Below, in pieces: positions 34,595-43,112 of a stretch of DNA of 64,000 bases. Position numbers and translations under genes: made by a program. Where the stretch lies: contig NZ_BAABLK010000022.1 of assembly GCF_039544305.1 (NCBI RefSeq), positions 283,373 through 347,372 of the forward strand, in the 5' to 3' direction. The notes beneath the pieces are model-generated. The model worked only from the letters and a program-made list of their open reading frames with translations. It did no database searches and was not told the DNA's origin. The stretch is from Paeniglutamicibacter antarcticus_C (GTDB lineage Bacteria; Actinomycetota; Actinomycetes; Actinomycetales; Micrococcaceae). Numbering within the stretch: position 1 is the stretch's first letter; each line of letters starts with the position of its first letter.

Positions 34595-36145
34595 TCAGCG
34601 CACGTAACGCAGGGTGCGGCGCACGATCAGGAATACGGGGATCGACCCGAGGATCACCAGCATCAGCGTGTAGGGAGCCGCGGCGGTGAAGTCCAGTGAT
34701 TCTCCGTTGGTGGTCGACCACAGGCCGGTGGCCAGGGTATTGGAGTTGTAGGGCAACAACATCAATGTGGTGGTCAGCTCCTTGCTGGCATCCAGGCCCA
34801 CCAGCAGTGCACCGGTGACCACCCCGGGAAGCGCCAGAGGCAGCGAAACGCGGAAGAACCGCCGCCAGCTGCCCGAGCCCAGCGAGGCGGCGACGTCGTC
34901 GTATTTCACCAAGGCAGCCTGCATTCCCACGCGCTGGTTGCTGACCGCCAGCGGCAGGTAAAGGATCACGTAGGCCAGCACCAGCAGAGCCGCGGTCTTG
35001 TACATCCCCGGCAGTAGCCGCGTGGCCATGAAGACCAGTGCCAGGGCCAGGATCGCGTTGGGCACCGCGTGGGCGACCCAGATGGAGCGTTCGGTCAGGT
35101 GCGAGGAGAACGAGGGCTTGCGGCTCACCCACCAGCTCACCGGGAACGCCAGGATCGTCGCGAAAAGGGCGGCCCAGCCGGCATAGCTGAGCGTCGATCC
35201 CATCGCCGCGAAGACGTCGGGCCAATGCACGACGGCCGAACGGTTCGGTGAGCTCAGCCCGCGTACGGTCATCAAGGCCGTGGGTCCAAGGGCCAGCAGC
35301 GGAATTACCAGGACGGCGGCCAGCGCCACCGGCATGGAGCGGCGCAGCCGCCAGCGCGAGGGCGGGCGCACCGAGGAACTGGACACCGAACCGGGAACCG
35401 TCCGACCGGAAAAGGCGCGGTTGGCCAGCAGCACGCCGAAAGCAAAGACCGCCAGCAACACCGAGATGGATCGGGCCGAGGAATAATTCCCGTAGTCGAT
35501 CATTTCGGCCATGATCGTGGTGGTCAGCGTGCGTTGGCGCAGCTGCACCATGGCTCCGTACTCGGAGAGCACATGCAGCGAGACGATCAGCACCCCGCCG
35601 GCCAGTGCTGGACGAAGTTGCGGAACCACTACGCGGCCGAACATGGCGGCCGATCGGGTGCCGAGGCTGCGGGCCACTTCTTCCTGGGCGGGGTCGGTGT
35701 TGCGCAGGGCGATCACGCAGGGCAGAAAGACGTAGGGGTAGAGGGATAGTGAGAGCACCGCTGTGGCACCGAAGAAGTTGGTGACCAGCTCCGTGCGCGG
35801 AATGAACATCAGGTTGGCCGAGTAGGCGGCGTAGGCGCTGACGAATCCGGGTACGGCCAGGGGCATGGCGAAGAGTACGGTGAGAAGTTTGCGGCCCGGG
35901 ATATCGGTGCGCACCACCACCGTGGCCGCCGTGACGCCCAGGATGATGGAGAGGACCGAGACCGCGAAGGTCAGCCCGATGGTCCGGGCAATGTCCGGGA
36001 TCGTGGTGGGGAAGGAAAACAGCTGCCGGATCTCAGCGAGGGAGAAACCTGCGATGAAAAGATAGCTGACCGGAAGCAGCGAGAGCACGGCGACGGCGAC
36101 CGCCAGGGAGGCGGTCGCCGTCGGTTTGCCGGTGCGTGTGGCCAA
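34595..36145 (-). CDS. Ferric iron ABC importer permease (FbpB/SfuB-like)
   Basis: A 516-residue double-length permease with about 12 transmembrane segments and two binding-protein-dependent transport loops: EEVARSLGTRSAAMFGRVVV and DDVAASLGSGSWRRFFRVSL (the EAA motifs). This is the FbpB/SfuB arrangement for free ferric iron. A TTG at 36145, two bases after the binding-protein stop, is the best start; the upstream extension overlaps that gene. Third gene of the operon. Confidence 0.85.
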   Translation of the reverse strand: MATRTGKPTATASLAVAVAVLSLLPVSYLFIAGFSLAEIRQLFSFPTTIPDIARTIGLTFAVSVLSIILGVTAATVVVRTDIPGRKLLTVLFAMPLAVPGFVSAYAAYSANLMFIPRTELVTNFFGATAVLSLSLYPYVFLPCVIALRNTDPAQEEVARSLGTRSAAMFGRVVVPQLRPALAGGVLIVSLHVLSEYGAMVQLRQRTLTTTIMAEMIDYGNYSSARSISVLLAVFAFGVLLANRAFSGRTVPGSVSSSSVRPPSRWRLRRSMPVALAAVLVIPLLALGPTALMTVRGLSSPNRSAVVHWPDVFAAMGSTLSYAGWAALFATILAFPVSWWVSRKPSFSSHLTERSIWVAHAVPNAILALALVFMATRLLPGMYKTAALLVLAYVILYLPLAVSNQRVGMQAALVKYDDVAASLGSGSWRRFFRVSLPLALPGVVTGALLVGLDASKELTTTLMLLPYNSNTLATGLWSTTNGESLDFTAAAPYTLMLVILGSIPVFLIVRRTLRYVR

Positions 36146-36147
36146 GG

Positions 36148-37212
36148 TTAGCTGGACATGCCCAGGGACTTGAGCAGGTTCTCTGCCTCGCCCTGGTCGG
36201 CCATGACGTCCATGTCGTATGCGGGGGACTTGATGTCCTCGAGCGATCCGACGATCTTGCTGGTGGTGCCCTTGGCGACCGGGTACTGGGCACCGGAGAC
36301 GGAGATGTCTCCATCGGCGATGAGCTTTTGCCCGCCGTCTGCGGCGGTGAGCCACTTGATGAAGTCCGCCGAGGCTTCCTGCTGCTTCGAGGACTTCATC
36401 ACGGCTGCCCCGGAGGAGAGGATCAGGTTGCCTGCATCGGCTTCAGGGAAGTGGTAGATCTTGGAGACCATCTTGTCGGCCCCGCCGACCTCGGCGGCCT
36501 TGATCCACCAGTAGTAGTGGTTGGACAAGCCCATGGCGTGCTTGCCGGCTTCGACGGTGTCGCGAACGTTGCCGTTCTTCTGCTCATTGACGCCGTTTTC
36601 CTTCAGCCCTTCCAGGAAGGTCCGAGTCTTGTCCTCCCCGATGGTGGAGATCAGGTACTGGGTGGTGGCCACGAAGGCGCCTGAGGGAGCCCACGCGAAC
36701 TTGCCCTTGTACTGAGGCTTATTGATGTCCATCAGGGTCGCCGGGAGGTCGGCTTCCTTGATTTCTTCCGGGTTGTAGTAGAGCACCCGGGTGCGAGCGG
36801 CGTAGGCAGCCCACTGCGCCTTTTCCGAGCTCAAGCCTGGTTGGATCTGGTCGAGCGTGGCTTGGTCGATGGGGCTGAGCAGGTCCTTCGCGCCCATCTG
36901 GGCGACCGGGCCCGGATCCTCGGAGAGGAACACGTCGGCGGGGGCGGCCTTTCCCTCGGCTTCGATCTGGCCCACGGTGGCATCTGCCTGGATCTTGAAC
37001 TTCACGCCGGTCTCATCGGTGTAGGCCTTGGTCAGGCCCTCGACGAGTTCAGCATGCTGGTCGGTGTAGAGGGTCAGCGTCGCGGCGTCCTTGCCCGAGG
37101 CCCCCGTGGCACTGGGATCAGATCCGGTGTCACCGGTGGAGCAGCCGGTCAGGGCTGTCAGGGAGACAATGGCGGTGGCGGCTAGGATCCGCTTCGAAAG
37201 GGTGGAGAACAT
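36148..37212 (-). CDS. Ferric iron ABC importer binding lipoprotein (FbpA/FutA-like)
   Basis: A 354-residue lipoprotein with lipobox LTGC-ST (cysteine near residue 23). Its fold resembles FutA/FbpA ferric-binding proteins: TLYTDQHAELVEGLTKAYTD, DVFLSEDPGPVAQMG, and tyrosines (AAYAARTRVLYYN; SNHYYWWIK) that could coordinate iron, as in the family. It lies between the ATPase (93 bp upstream) and the permease (two bases downstream). It would bind ferric iron outside the membrane and pass it to the permease. Confidence 0.87.
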   Translation of the reverse strand: MFSTLSKRILAATAIVSLTALTGCSTGDTGSDPSATGASGKDAATLTLYTDQHAELVEGLTKAYTDETGVKFKIQADATVGQIEAEGKAAPADVFLSEDPGPVAQMGAKDLLSPIDQATLDQIQPGLSSEKAQWAAYAARTRVLYYNPEEIKEADLPATLMDINKPQYKGKFAWAPSGAFVATTQYLISTIGEDKTRTFLEGLKENGVNEQKNGNVRDTVEAGKHAMGLSNHYYWWIKAAEVGGADKMVSKIYHFPEADAGNLILSSGAAVMKSSKQQEASADFIKWLTAADGGQKLIADGDISVSGAQYPVAKGTTSKIVGSLEDIKSPAYDMDVMADQGEAENLLKSLGMSS

Positions 37213-37304
37213 AGGAATACGTCTGGACCTAACTCGGTAGTCGTGCGATGGAAAGTGTGTGGGCTGCACTTGCGCGCAGGGAAGGGAAAAGTGCTGGCAG
37301 AGCC

Positions 37305-38402
37305 TTAGTTTTGGCTCGTTGCGGGACCGAAATAGGTGCATACCGCGCGGTCGACAGAGAGCTTGACGCTTTCGCCCACGTCGAAGGCCTGGTCTCCCAT
37401 GACGCGTACGAGCACTTTCTCGGGCAGCTGCGGGATATGGACCTGGAGGGTTCCGTCGTGACCGTAGAAGGACTGGTCGACGACCGTGCCGATGACTCCT
37501 GGAAGGCTGCCGGAATCGGTGGCGCCACGCACGGAGATGTTTTCCGGGCGGATCAGCACGTCGCAGCGTCCGGATTGGCCGTGCCAGGAGCCGATGGCCA
37601 GCTCACCAAACGCACAGGAGACCGTCGAACCGCTGGACGTGCTGGCGGCGCTGCAGGGGATCTCCCCGTTGACCACCACGGCGTCCCCGAGGAAGCGGGC
37701 CAGTTCGATGTCGCAGGGACGGAAGTAGGTTTCGCGCGGCTTGCCGGCCTGGGCGACCTTGCCATCACGCATGACCACCAGGTGGTCCGCGAGCGTCATG
37801 GCCTCTGCCTGGTCGTGTGTCACCAGCACCACCGTGGCGCCGATATCGCGAAGGAGGTTGCGGACTTCCTCGCGCAGCGACTGGCGCAGGTAGGCATCAA
37901 GAGCGGAAAATGGCTCGTCGAGCAAAATCACCCTGGGATTGGGGGCGATGGCACGGGCCAGGGCGACGCGTTGCTGCTGTCCCCCGGAGAGCTCATGGGG
38001 GCGGCGCGCACCCAGTCCGCCGAGCCCCACCAGGTCCAAGACCTCGGCGACACGACGCGCCCGTTCGCGGCGCGGTTTGCCAGCCAGCCCGAAGCCGATG
38101 TTCTGGGCCACCGAGAGATGGGGGAAGAGCGCGCCGTCCTGCGGGACGATGCCGACGCCGCGTTCATGGGCGGGCACCACGGAGCGTCCGCCGGCGGCTA
38201 CCTCTCGCCCAGCGATGCTGATGGTTCCGGCGCTGGGTTCCTCGAATCCAGCGATGGAGCGCAGCAAGGTGGTCTTTCCACAGCCTGAGGGACCCAGGAT
38301 GGTGGCGAATTGGCCTTCGGCCACGTCGATGTCGACGTGATCCAGTGCCTGCGCCGGTTCTTGCCCGGCGAAGGTCTTACTCAACCCACGAATCTTCAGC
38401 AC
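37305..38402 (-). CDS. Ferric iron ABC importer ATPase (FbpC-like)
   Basis: A 365-residue ABC ATPase with a C-terminal TOBE regulatory domain. Walker A is GPSGCGKTT, the signature LSGGQQQRVALARA, Walker B VILLDEPFSALD, the H-loop LVTHDQAEAM. The C-terminal region (about 240-365) contains DVLIRPENISV, typical of FbpC/PotA-like TOBE. It is unusually the first gene of the operon, ahead of the binding protein and permease. A good candidate IdeR box lies 19 bp ahead of its ATG. Confidence 0.9.
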   Translation of the reverse strand: MLKIRGLSKTFAGQEPAQALDHVDIDVAEGQFATILGPSGCGKTTLLRSIAGFEEPSAGTISIAGREVAAGGRSVVPAHERGVGIVPQDGALFPHLSVAQNIGFGLAGKPRRERARRVAEVLDLVGLGGLGARRPHELSGGQQQRVALARAIAPNPRVILLDEPFSALDAYLRQSLREEVRNLLRDIGATVVLVTHDQAEAMTLADHLVVMRDGKVAQAGKPRETYFRPCDIELARFLGDAVVVNGEIPCSAASTSSGSTVSCAFGELAIGSWHGQSGRCDVLIRPENISVRGATDSGSLPGVIGTVVDQSFYGHDGTLQVHIPQLPEKVLVRVMGDQAFDVGESVKLSVDRAVCTYFGPATSQN

Positions 38403-38420
38403 ATTTTCAGGATACCTGAG

Positions 38421-38439
38421 GAAGGTTACCCATACCTAA
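38421..38439. promoter_or_regulatory. Candidate DtxR/IdeR iron box
   Basis: On the minus strand TTAGGTATGGGTAACCTTC matches about 14 of 19 consensus positions. It sits immediately upstream of the FbpC-like ATPase gene and probably mediates iron-dependent repression of the whole operon. Confidence 0.65.
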
Positions 38440-39013
38440 CGAATGTGATCTCCTCTACATCACGCTGTTGTGCTGTTATAGCTCTAAGCGAGGAATCCCT
38501 TGCCTGACAAGGCCATTTCCTCCTGAGTGGAAACTGCTCCAGTTTTTGCCTCGGGGGCCCTCGCGTGAAGGCACAGGTGTCGGGTCGGGTCGAAGCGGCA
38601 CGAGCATAAGCCGTGGGTCCTGCTCGAAACGGAGGGGGTGGATAGCGGGCGCCGCCCCGGAACCTGTCCCCCGCGAGACCTGACCTGGAGGTCCGCAGGT
38701 GGGATCCGGATAGTCCCATGGCCTTGGCGGGGGTCCCGCGTCCCGTTTCGGCGCAGGAACGGACCCTTTATCGCCCCGGTCCGGTGCCATCGGTGAGTTG
38801 GCCCCACGCCTTTTCCCCTCGCTGTTAGAGTGGCGGCGAGTGGTTGTTGTGGTCCGGTCATGACAGCGGACCCCGGATCCCTCGGCCTGCCCCGCTTTGG
38901 GGTCTCGACCCGTTCGCGCGACGATTGCACTCGCATCGCCGCCGACAGAGCAGTTCGGGGTGGGCTCCTTGTCAAGGGTGCGCTTACGGCGCACCGGAAG
39001 AGGTGGCTAAAGC
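38440..39013. other. Gene-free stretch upstream of usp
   Basis: About 570 bp with no supported gene; open frames on the minus strand have arginine/proline-rich, non-protein-like composition. A GTTAGAGT at about 38824-38831 could be a -10 element for transcription towards the stress-protein gene, but no -35 is convincing. Confidence 0.45.
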
Positions 39014-39487
39014 ATGGCAACAAAACCAGTAGTAGTGGGTATCGACGGATCCGAAAACTCGAAGGACGCCCTGCGCTGGGCGGTCGAATTCGGGCGGCGG
39101 TACGAGGCCCCGGTTGAGGCAATCGCGGTGTGGGAAATGCCGGCGACCTACGGATATGTGATCATTCACGGTGCAACCGGCCAGGAACTCGAGGAAGCCG
39201 CCCGCAAAATGCTGGCTGACACGGTGCGCGATACCGTCGGCGACGACGCGGGTGTGAACCAGCAGGTCAAGCGGGGCAATCCGTCCGAGGTCCTCATCGG
39301 GGCCTCCGGATCCGCCCAGATGCTGGTGCTGGGAACTCGCGGCCATGGGGCCTTTGCCAGGATGGTCATGGGCTCCGTGAGTCAGCACTGTGCCGCGAAT
39401 TCCAAGTGCCCCTTCACCGTCGTGCCGCCCACCAAGGTCAAGTCCAAGGAGAAGGACAAAGAAAAGTCCAAGTCCAAGAGCAAGTAG
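39014..39487 (+). CDS. Universal stress protein with lysine-rich tail
   Basis: A 157-residue UspA-fold protein. VVVGIDGSENSKDALRWAV opens the fold and the ATP-binding motif G107-x2-G110-x9-G120-S121 is intact, so it belongs to the ATP-binding Usp class. Residues 141-157 form a lysine/serine tail (KVKSKEKDKEKSKSKSK) not typical of the family. GGAAGAGG lies some nine bases before the ATG. Likely induced in stress or stationary phase; partner unknown. Confidence 0.87.
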   Translation: MATKPVVVGIDGSENSKDALRWAVEFGRRYEAPVEAIAVWEMPATYGYVIIHGATGQELEEAARKMLADTVRDTVGDDAGVNQQVKRGNPSEVLIGASGSAQMLVLGTRGHGAFARMVMGSVSQHCAANSKCPFTVVPPTKVKSKEKDKEKSKSKSK

Positions 39488-39675
39488 CGCTCCCCGGCAC
39501 CTGCCTTTCCGCTCAACAGCAACCGGCGGATTCATGGGGCGGTGGACGCCGTTGGCTAGCAACCACTTGGTCGATCTCCGGTGTTCACTGGCACCCTCCG
39601 CTGAGCTGTGCCCAACGGCCGCGGAGCTATTGGCCTGGCTCGTGCCATCCGGGCGCGCGGCTTTTGGCCGGGACA

Positions 39676-39723
39676 CCAGGGAACAGTGACCGTGCTGGAT
39701 GAAGCACGGCCACTGTTCCCTGG
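39676..39723. repeat. Long near-perfect hairpin (21-bp arms)
   Basis: Arms 39676-39696 and 39703-39723 are complementary at 20 of 21 positions with a six-base loop (GGATGA). There is no T tract after it on either strand. It lies between usp and the second SDR relic and may be a T-less terminator for usp or the footprint of a lost element. Confidence 0.7.
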
Positions 39724-39731
39724 ATGGAGCG

Positions 39732-40035
39732 TTGAAGTCCAAGATCGCTGTTGTGGCAGGGGCCACCCGCGGTGCCGGAAGCGGAATCGCCATGGCTCCA
39801 GGCGAGGCGGGGGCCAAGCTGTATTGCACAGGTCGCAACAATGAGGGCGGTGCGTAGGGAATGCGACCGTCCGGAAAAGATCGAAAAGACTGCCGGACTT
39901 GTCACTGCCGCGTCCGTTGACCATTTGGACCCGAACGCCGTCCAGATACTTGTGGGACGGATCGACACGGAACAGGGCCGGCTTGCGAATGCTGGAACCC
40001 GGTGTGGGGACCCACCTCGTCACCGGGTTCCAAAG
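39732..40035 (+). pseudogene. Decayed SDR relic, second relative of the 32218 pseudogene
   Basis: The frame starting at TTG 39732 gives KSKIAVVAGATRGAGSGIAM, PGEAGAKLYCTGRN, then a stop. A shifted frame gives ECDRPEKIEKTAGLVTAAS, DHLDPNAVQILVGRIDTEQG, and a third frame gives GLRMLEPGVGTHLVTGF. Compared with the 32218 copy about 86 bases are lost between GGCCGG and CTTGCG, and the rest of the gene is missing. Where the 32218 copy has its first amber, this copy has GGA, so the two decayed independently. Confidence 0.75.
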
Positions 40036-40090
40036 AGCCCCACGCGCTTTTCCTCGAACCGCACTGTGGCATCGTGCAACTGTGGACACC

Positions 40091-40627
40091 ATGGAGATTT
40101 GCACCAAGCGCCTGGTGTTGCGCGAATACTGTACGGGCGATCTGGAGCAGGTGCACGCCTTTGCCGCGGATCCGGTGGTGTGTTCTTTCGTGGAATGGGG
40201 ACCGAACAACAGGGCGCAGAGTGCCGCGTTCTTGGATGGATGCACGGCGGAGCAATTTGTGGAACCGCGGGATACCTGGACATTGGCCATCACCATGGGC
40301 GGGGTGGTGATCGGTTCCATTGCGTTGATGGGCGGGGAATCGGAGCTGCTTCAGGCACCGGGGGACGTGGAAATCGGCTACGTGCTGCGCGTGGAATCCT
40401 GGGGCCGGGGTTTTGCCATGGAGTCCGCCTCGGCGCTGGTTCAAAGCGCCAGCAGCGCCCTGGGGTTTACCCGTGTACTGGCGACCTGCCGCCCGGAGAA
40501 CGCCGGCTCGGTACGCGTGCTTGAAAAGTCCGACCTGCAGCAGGTGGACTACTTACATGGACACAAGCGCATAGACGGGCAGGCGCGTGATTCGCTGCTC
40601 TTTGCGACCTCGGTCCCTGTCGGATAA
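40091..40627 (+). CDS. GNAT-family N-acetyltransferase (RimJ/RimL-like)
   Basis: A 178-residue acetyltransferase. TKRLVLREYCTGDLEQVHAF is the RimJ/RimL N-terminus, VEIGYVLRVESWGRGFAMES includes the acetyl-CoA-binding Q/RxxGxG/A-like loop (here WGRGFA), and CRPENAGSVRVLEK is the C-terminal motif B. It lacks a strong ribosome site; a GTG at 40082 is an alternative start. The upstream SDR relic runs close to it. Target unknown. Confidence 0.8.
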   Translation: MEICTKRLVLREYCTGDLEQVHAFAADPVVCSFVEWGPNNRAQSAAFLDGCTAEQFVEPRDTWTLAITMGGVVIGSIALMGGESELLQAPGDVEIGYVLRVESWGRGFAMESASALVQSASSALGFTRVLATCRPENAGSVRVLEKSDLQQVDYLHGHKRIDGQARDSLLFATSVPVG

Positions 40628-40699
40628 GCAGACGACGGGCATGCCCACGCCATGGTCGGGATGCAAAGCTGTCGGTAGGGCCGTGGCAGGATTGAATCC

Positions 40700-41674
40700 A
40701 TGACGATCACCGCAGCCGCAGACGGATCAGCACTCGGAAACCCAGGACCCGCAGGATGGGCCTGGTACATCGACGATGAGCAATGGCGGGCCGGGGGCTG
40801 GGCTCACGGAACCAACAACATGGGCGAGCTGATGGCAGTGCTTGACCTGTTTCGATCCACCGCGCACCTGCCCGAGGAAGAACTGCATATCCTTTGCGAC
40901 TCGAAGTACGTGATCGACTCGGTGACCAAGTGGATGCCAGGCTGGAAGAAAAAGGGCTGGAAGAAGTCCGACGGCAAGCCCGTGCTGAACCTCGATTTGT
41001 TCAAGGACATGGATGCTGCGATAAAGGACCGCAAGTACCGCTTCGAATGGGTCAAGGGCCACGCCGGCCACGAGCTGAACGAGGCTGCCGACGTGCGGGC
41101 CCGCGCCGCGGCGACTGCCTTCCAAGCAGGACGCGAACCCGATGCCGGTCCCGGACTCGGGGGAACACCAAGCACCGCCGAGCGCATCGCCAACCACGAG
41201 GTTGCCGCGCCGGACGGGCACGATTCGATGGTCTTCGAGGACCATCAGGGCCCGGCAACTGCACAACCCGTCGCTCCCGCCCCCGCACCAGGAGCACGTA
41301 AGTCGACCGACCCCTCCACGCGCGGAGCCGCCGACGTGCACATGGTCTTCGAGCTGGAGGCGGAACTGCTCTCCGAAGCGGTCCGTGAGGACCTCGAAGA
41401 GGTCTTGGCGTTCCTGCACCCCGAGTTCCAGGAAATCAGCCGCGACGGGACGCTGACCGACCGCTCCACCATCATTGCCGCGCTCAATGCCGGCCATGCG
41501 TTGCCCGCCGGCGGGGCGTTGCAGGTACTGGCCGCCACGCCCTGGGGCGAACACCATGTGCAGCTTGCCTACCGTTTGCTGGCCGGGGACCAAAAGATCC
41601 TGTGCTCCTCGTTCTGGCAGCTGGTCGGGGGACGTTGGTTGCTGCGCTACAGGCAGGAAACCCCGGCATTCTGA
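40700..41674 (+). CDS. Ribonuclease HI fused to a DUF4440/SnoaL-like domain
   Basis: A 324-residue protein. Residues 1-140 are RNase HI with all four metal-binding carboxylates in place (Asp8 in ADGSALGNPGP, Glu43 in MGEL, Asp67 in CDSKYV, Asp131) and histidines at 121/124. It also keeps the basic handle segment (WKKKGWKKSDG, 82-92). A linker follows (about 140-210), then a C-terminal alpha+beta cone-like domain (about 213-324) of the nuclear-transport-factor-2/DUF4440 type: VHMVFELEAELLSEAVREDL and FWQLVGGRWLLRYRQET. The N-terminal half should cut RNA in RNA/DNA hybrids; the added domain's role is unknown. Confidence 0.82.
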   Translation: MTITAAADGSALGNPGPAGWAWYIDDEQWRAGGWAHGTNNMGELMAVLDLFRSTAHLPEEELHILCDSKYVIDSVTKWMPGWKKKGWKKSDGKPVLNLDLFKDMDAAIKDRKYRFEWVKGHAGHELNEAADVRARAAATAFQAGREPDAGPGLGGTPSTAERIANHEVAAPDGHDSMVFEDHQGPATAQPVAPAPAPGARKSTDPSTRGAADVHMVFELEAELLSEAVREDLEEVLAFLHPEFQEISRDGTLTDRSTIIAALNAGHALPAGGALQVLAATPWGEHHVQLAYRLLAGDQKILCSSFWQLVGGRWLLRYRQETPAF

Positions 41675-41721
41675 AGCATTTTGGCACCCACCTTGCAACC
41701 TTGGATGGGTAGTGTGGATGG

Positions 41722-42885
41722 GTGAGCACACAGAGCAACCACACAGACGTCCTTGATTCGAGATTCGCCCCCGTGGCGGAGCTGATGGCTTCATTCGCGG
41801 AGGAAGATCCCGGGTATTCGGGCCAGCTGGCCATCTACCAGGAGAGAAACCTGGTGTTGGACATGAGCGTAGGCCCGGACTGCACTCCGGAGTCGATGAC
41901 CGGGGTCTTCTCCTGTTCCAAGGGGGCGGGAGCGATCGTGATGGCGTTGCTGGTCCAACAAGGGCTGCTTGACCTCGAGGCACCCGTGGCGCTGTACTGG
42001 CCCGAGTTCGCAGCCGCCGGCAAATCGGCGATCACCGTTGCCCAGCTGCTCAGCCACCAAGCGGGACTGCCCGGAGTCGAAGGCGGATTCACCCAAGAGG
42101 AGCTCGTGGACTCGCGTCTGGCCGCCACCATCCTGGCGGCAACGCCTCCGCTGTGGACGGCGCCGGGCACCCATTGCTACCACGCGCTGACCATGGGGGT
42201 CTTCATGGAGGAACTCGCCCGCCGCTGCGCGCAGGAGTCCTTGCAGGAGATCTTCGAGCACCGCATCCGCGCACCGCACGATATTGACTTCTACCTGGGC
42301 CTTCCTGAATCACAGGAACGGCGTTTCCGCCCGGTGCTCAAGGGCCCAGGGGGAGACGCGGCCCCGTTCATCGACCCATTCTCACCGATGGGCCTCGCCA
42401 TGAATTCGACCGGCGGGTTCGATGGCCCGGAGGGACGCAGCTTCGAGGTGATGGATGTGCCCAACGTGCGTGCCATCAGGGAGGCCGGCCTGGCCTCGAT
42501 CGGCGGGGTCGCCAATGCCCGCGGCCTGGCGAAGCTGTATGCGGTGGCAACCACCGGGTTCGTCGACGAAGCCGGGCAGTCGCATGCACCGCTGCTCTCT
42601 TCCGAGGCGATTGCCGTGATGAGCAGGGACCGGGTCTTCGGGCTGGATCGCTCCAACGGATACCCGGGGGCCTTCGGTATCGGGTTCATGAAGGCGCACA
42701 CAGGAAACGATTTCGGGTCGGCACGGGCCTTTGGCCACGACGGGGCCAACGGGGCACTGGGCTACGCGGACCCGGCCCATTCGTTGGCGCTGGGCTACGT
42801 CCCTGCCCGGCCCGAGGCCAATGGCACCGGTTCGCACGGCAGGGACATCAGCGTGCTGGCACGCAAGGCGCTGCTCGCTGGGTAG
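41722..42885 (+). CDS. Serine hydrolase, class C beta-lactamase/EstB fold
   Basis: A 387-residue protein. The serine-x-x-lysine nucleophile motif is S64-C-S-K67 in VFSCSKGAG. A tyrosine motif (CYHALTMG) occupies the YxN position, and FGHDGANGALGYADP (HxG) takes the place of KTG. It lacks a signal peptide, so it is probably a cytoplasmic esterase/peptidase-like enzyme rather than a secreted beta-lactamase. Start GTG at 41722. No partner gene adjoins. Confidence 0.82.
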   Translation: MSTQSNHTDVLDSRFAPVAELMASFAEEDPGYSGQLAIYQERNLVLDMSVGPDCTPESMTGVFSCSKGAGAIVMALLVQQGLLDLEAPVALYWPEFAAAGKSAITVAQLLSHQAGLPGVEGGFTQEELVDSRLAATILAATPPLWTAPGTHCYHALTMGVFMEELARRCAQESLQEIFEHRIRAPHDIDFYLGLPESQERRFRPVLKGPGGDAAPFIDPFSPMGLAMNSTGGFDGPEGRSFEVMDVPNVRAIREAGLASIGGVANARGLAKLYAVATTGFVDEAGQSHAPLLSSEAIAVMSRDRVFGLDRSNGYPGAFGIGFMKAHTGNDFGSARAFGHDGANGALGYADPAHSLALGYVPARPEANGTGSHGRDISVLARKALLAG

Positions 42886-43081
42886 AGGTGGCCCGTGAAA
42901 AGTAAGTTTCCGACGTTAGTTTAGGACAGTAGATTGGTCATCCCTGAATTGCGGTCGCTGCGTGGAAGCCGCCATAAGGGTGTCCGCCTGGGAACGCCCA
43001 CTGGTGCGGTGTTCATATGCGCAGCGAGCCACCTGCCTTAATCGGGACCTCTTCGAGGCCGGTGACGAAATATTCAATTTT

Positions 43082-43112
43082 TATAGTTCAGCGTTAGCTG
43101 TATAGTCATTGC
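43082..43112 (+). promoter_or_regulatory. cmtR-ctpG promoter and dyad; leaderless start
   Basis: TATAGT occurs at 43082-43087 and 43101-43106 with the dyad CAGC-GTTA-GCTG (43089-43100) between. A -10 at 43101-43106 would put the transcription start about at the ATG (43113), so the message may be leaderless, with the dyad as the metalloregulator's operator. Confidence 0.5.

Noticed and set aside
38484..39122. Minus-strand frames of 172-212 codons ahead of usp
   Set aside because: Arg/Pro/Gly-rich, no ribosome site, no similarity; treated as non-coding.
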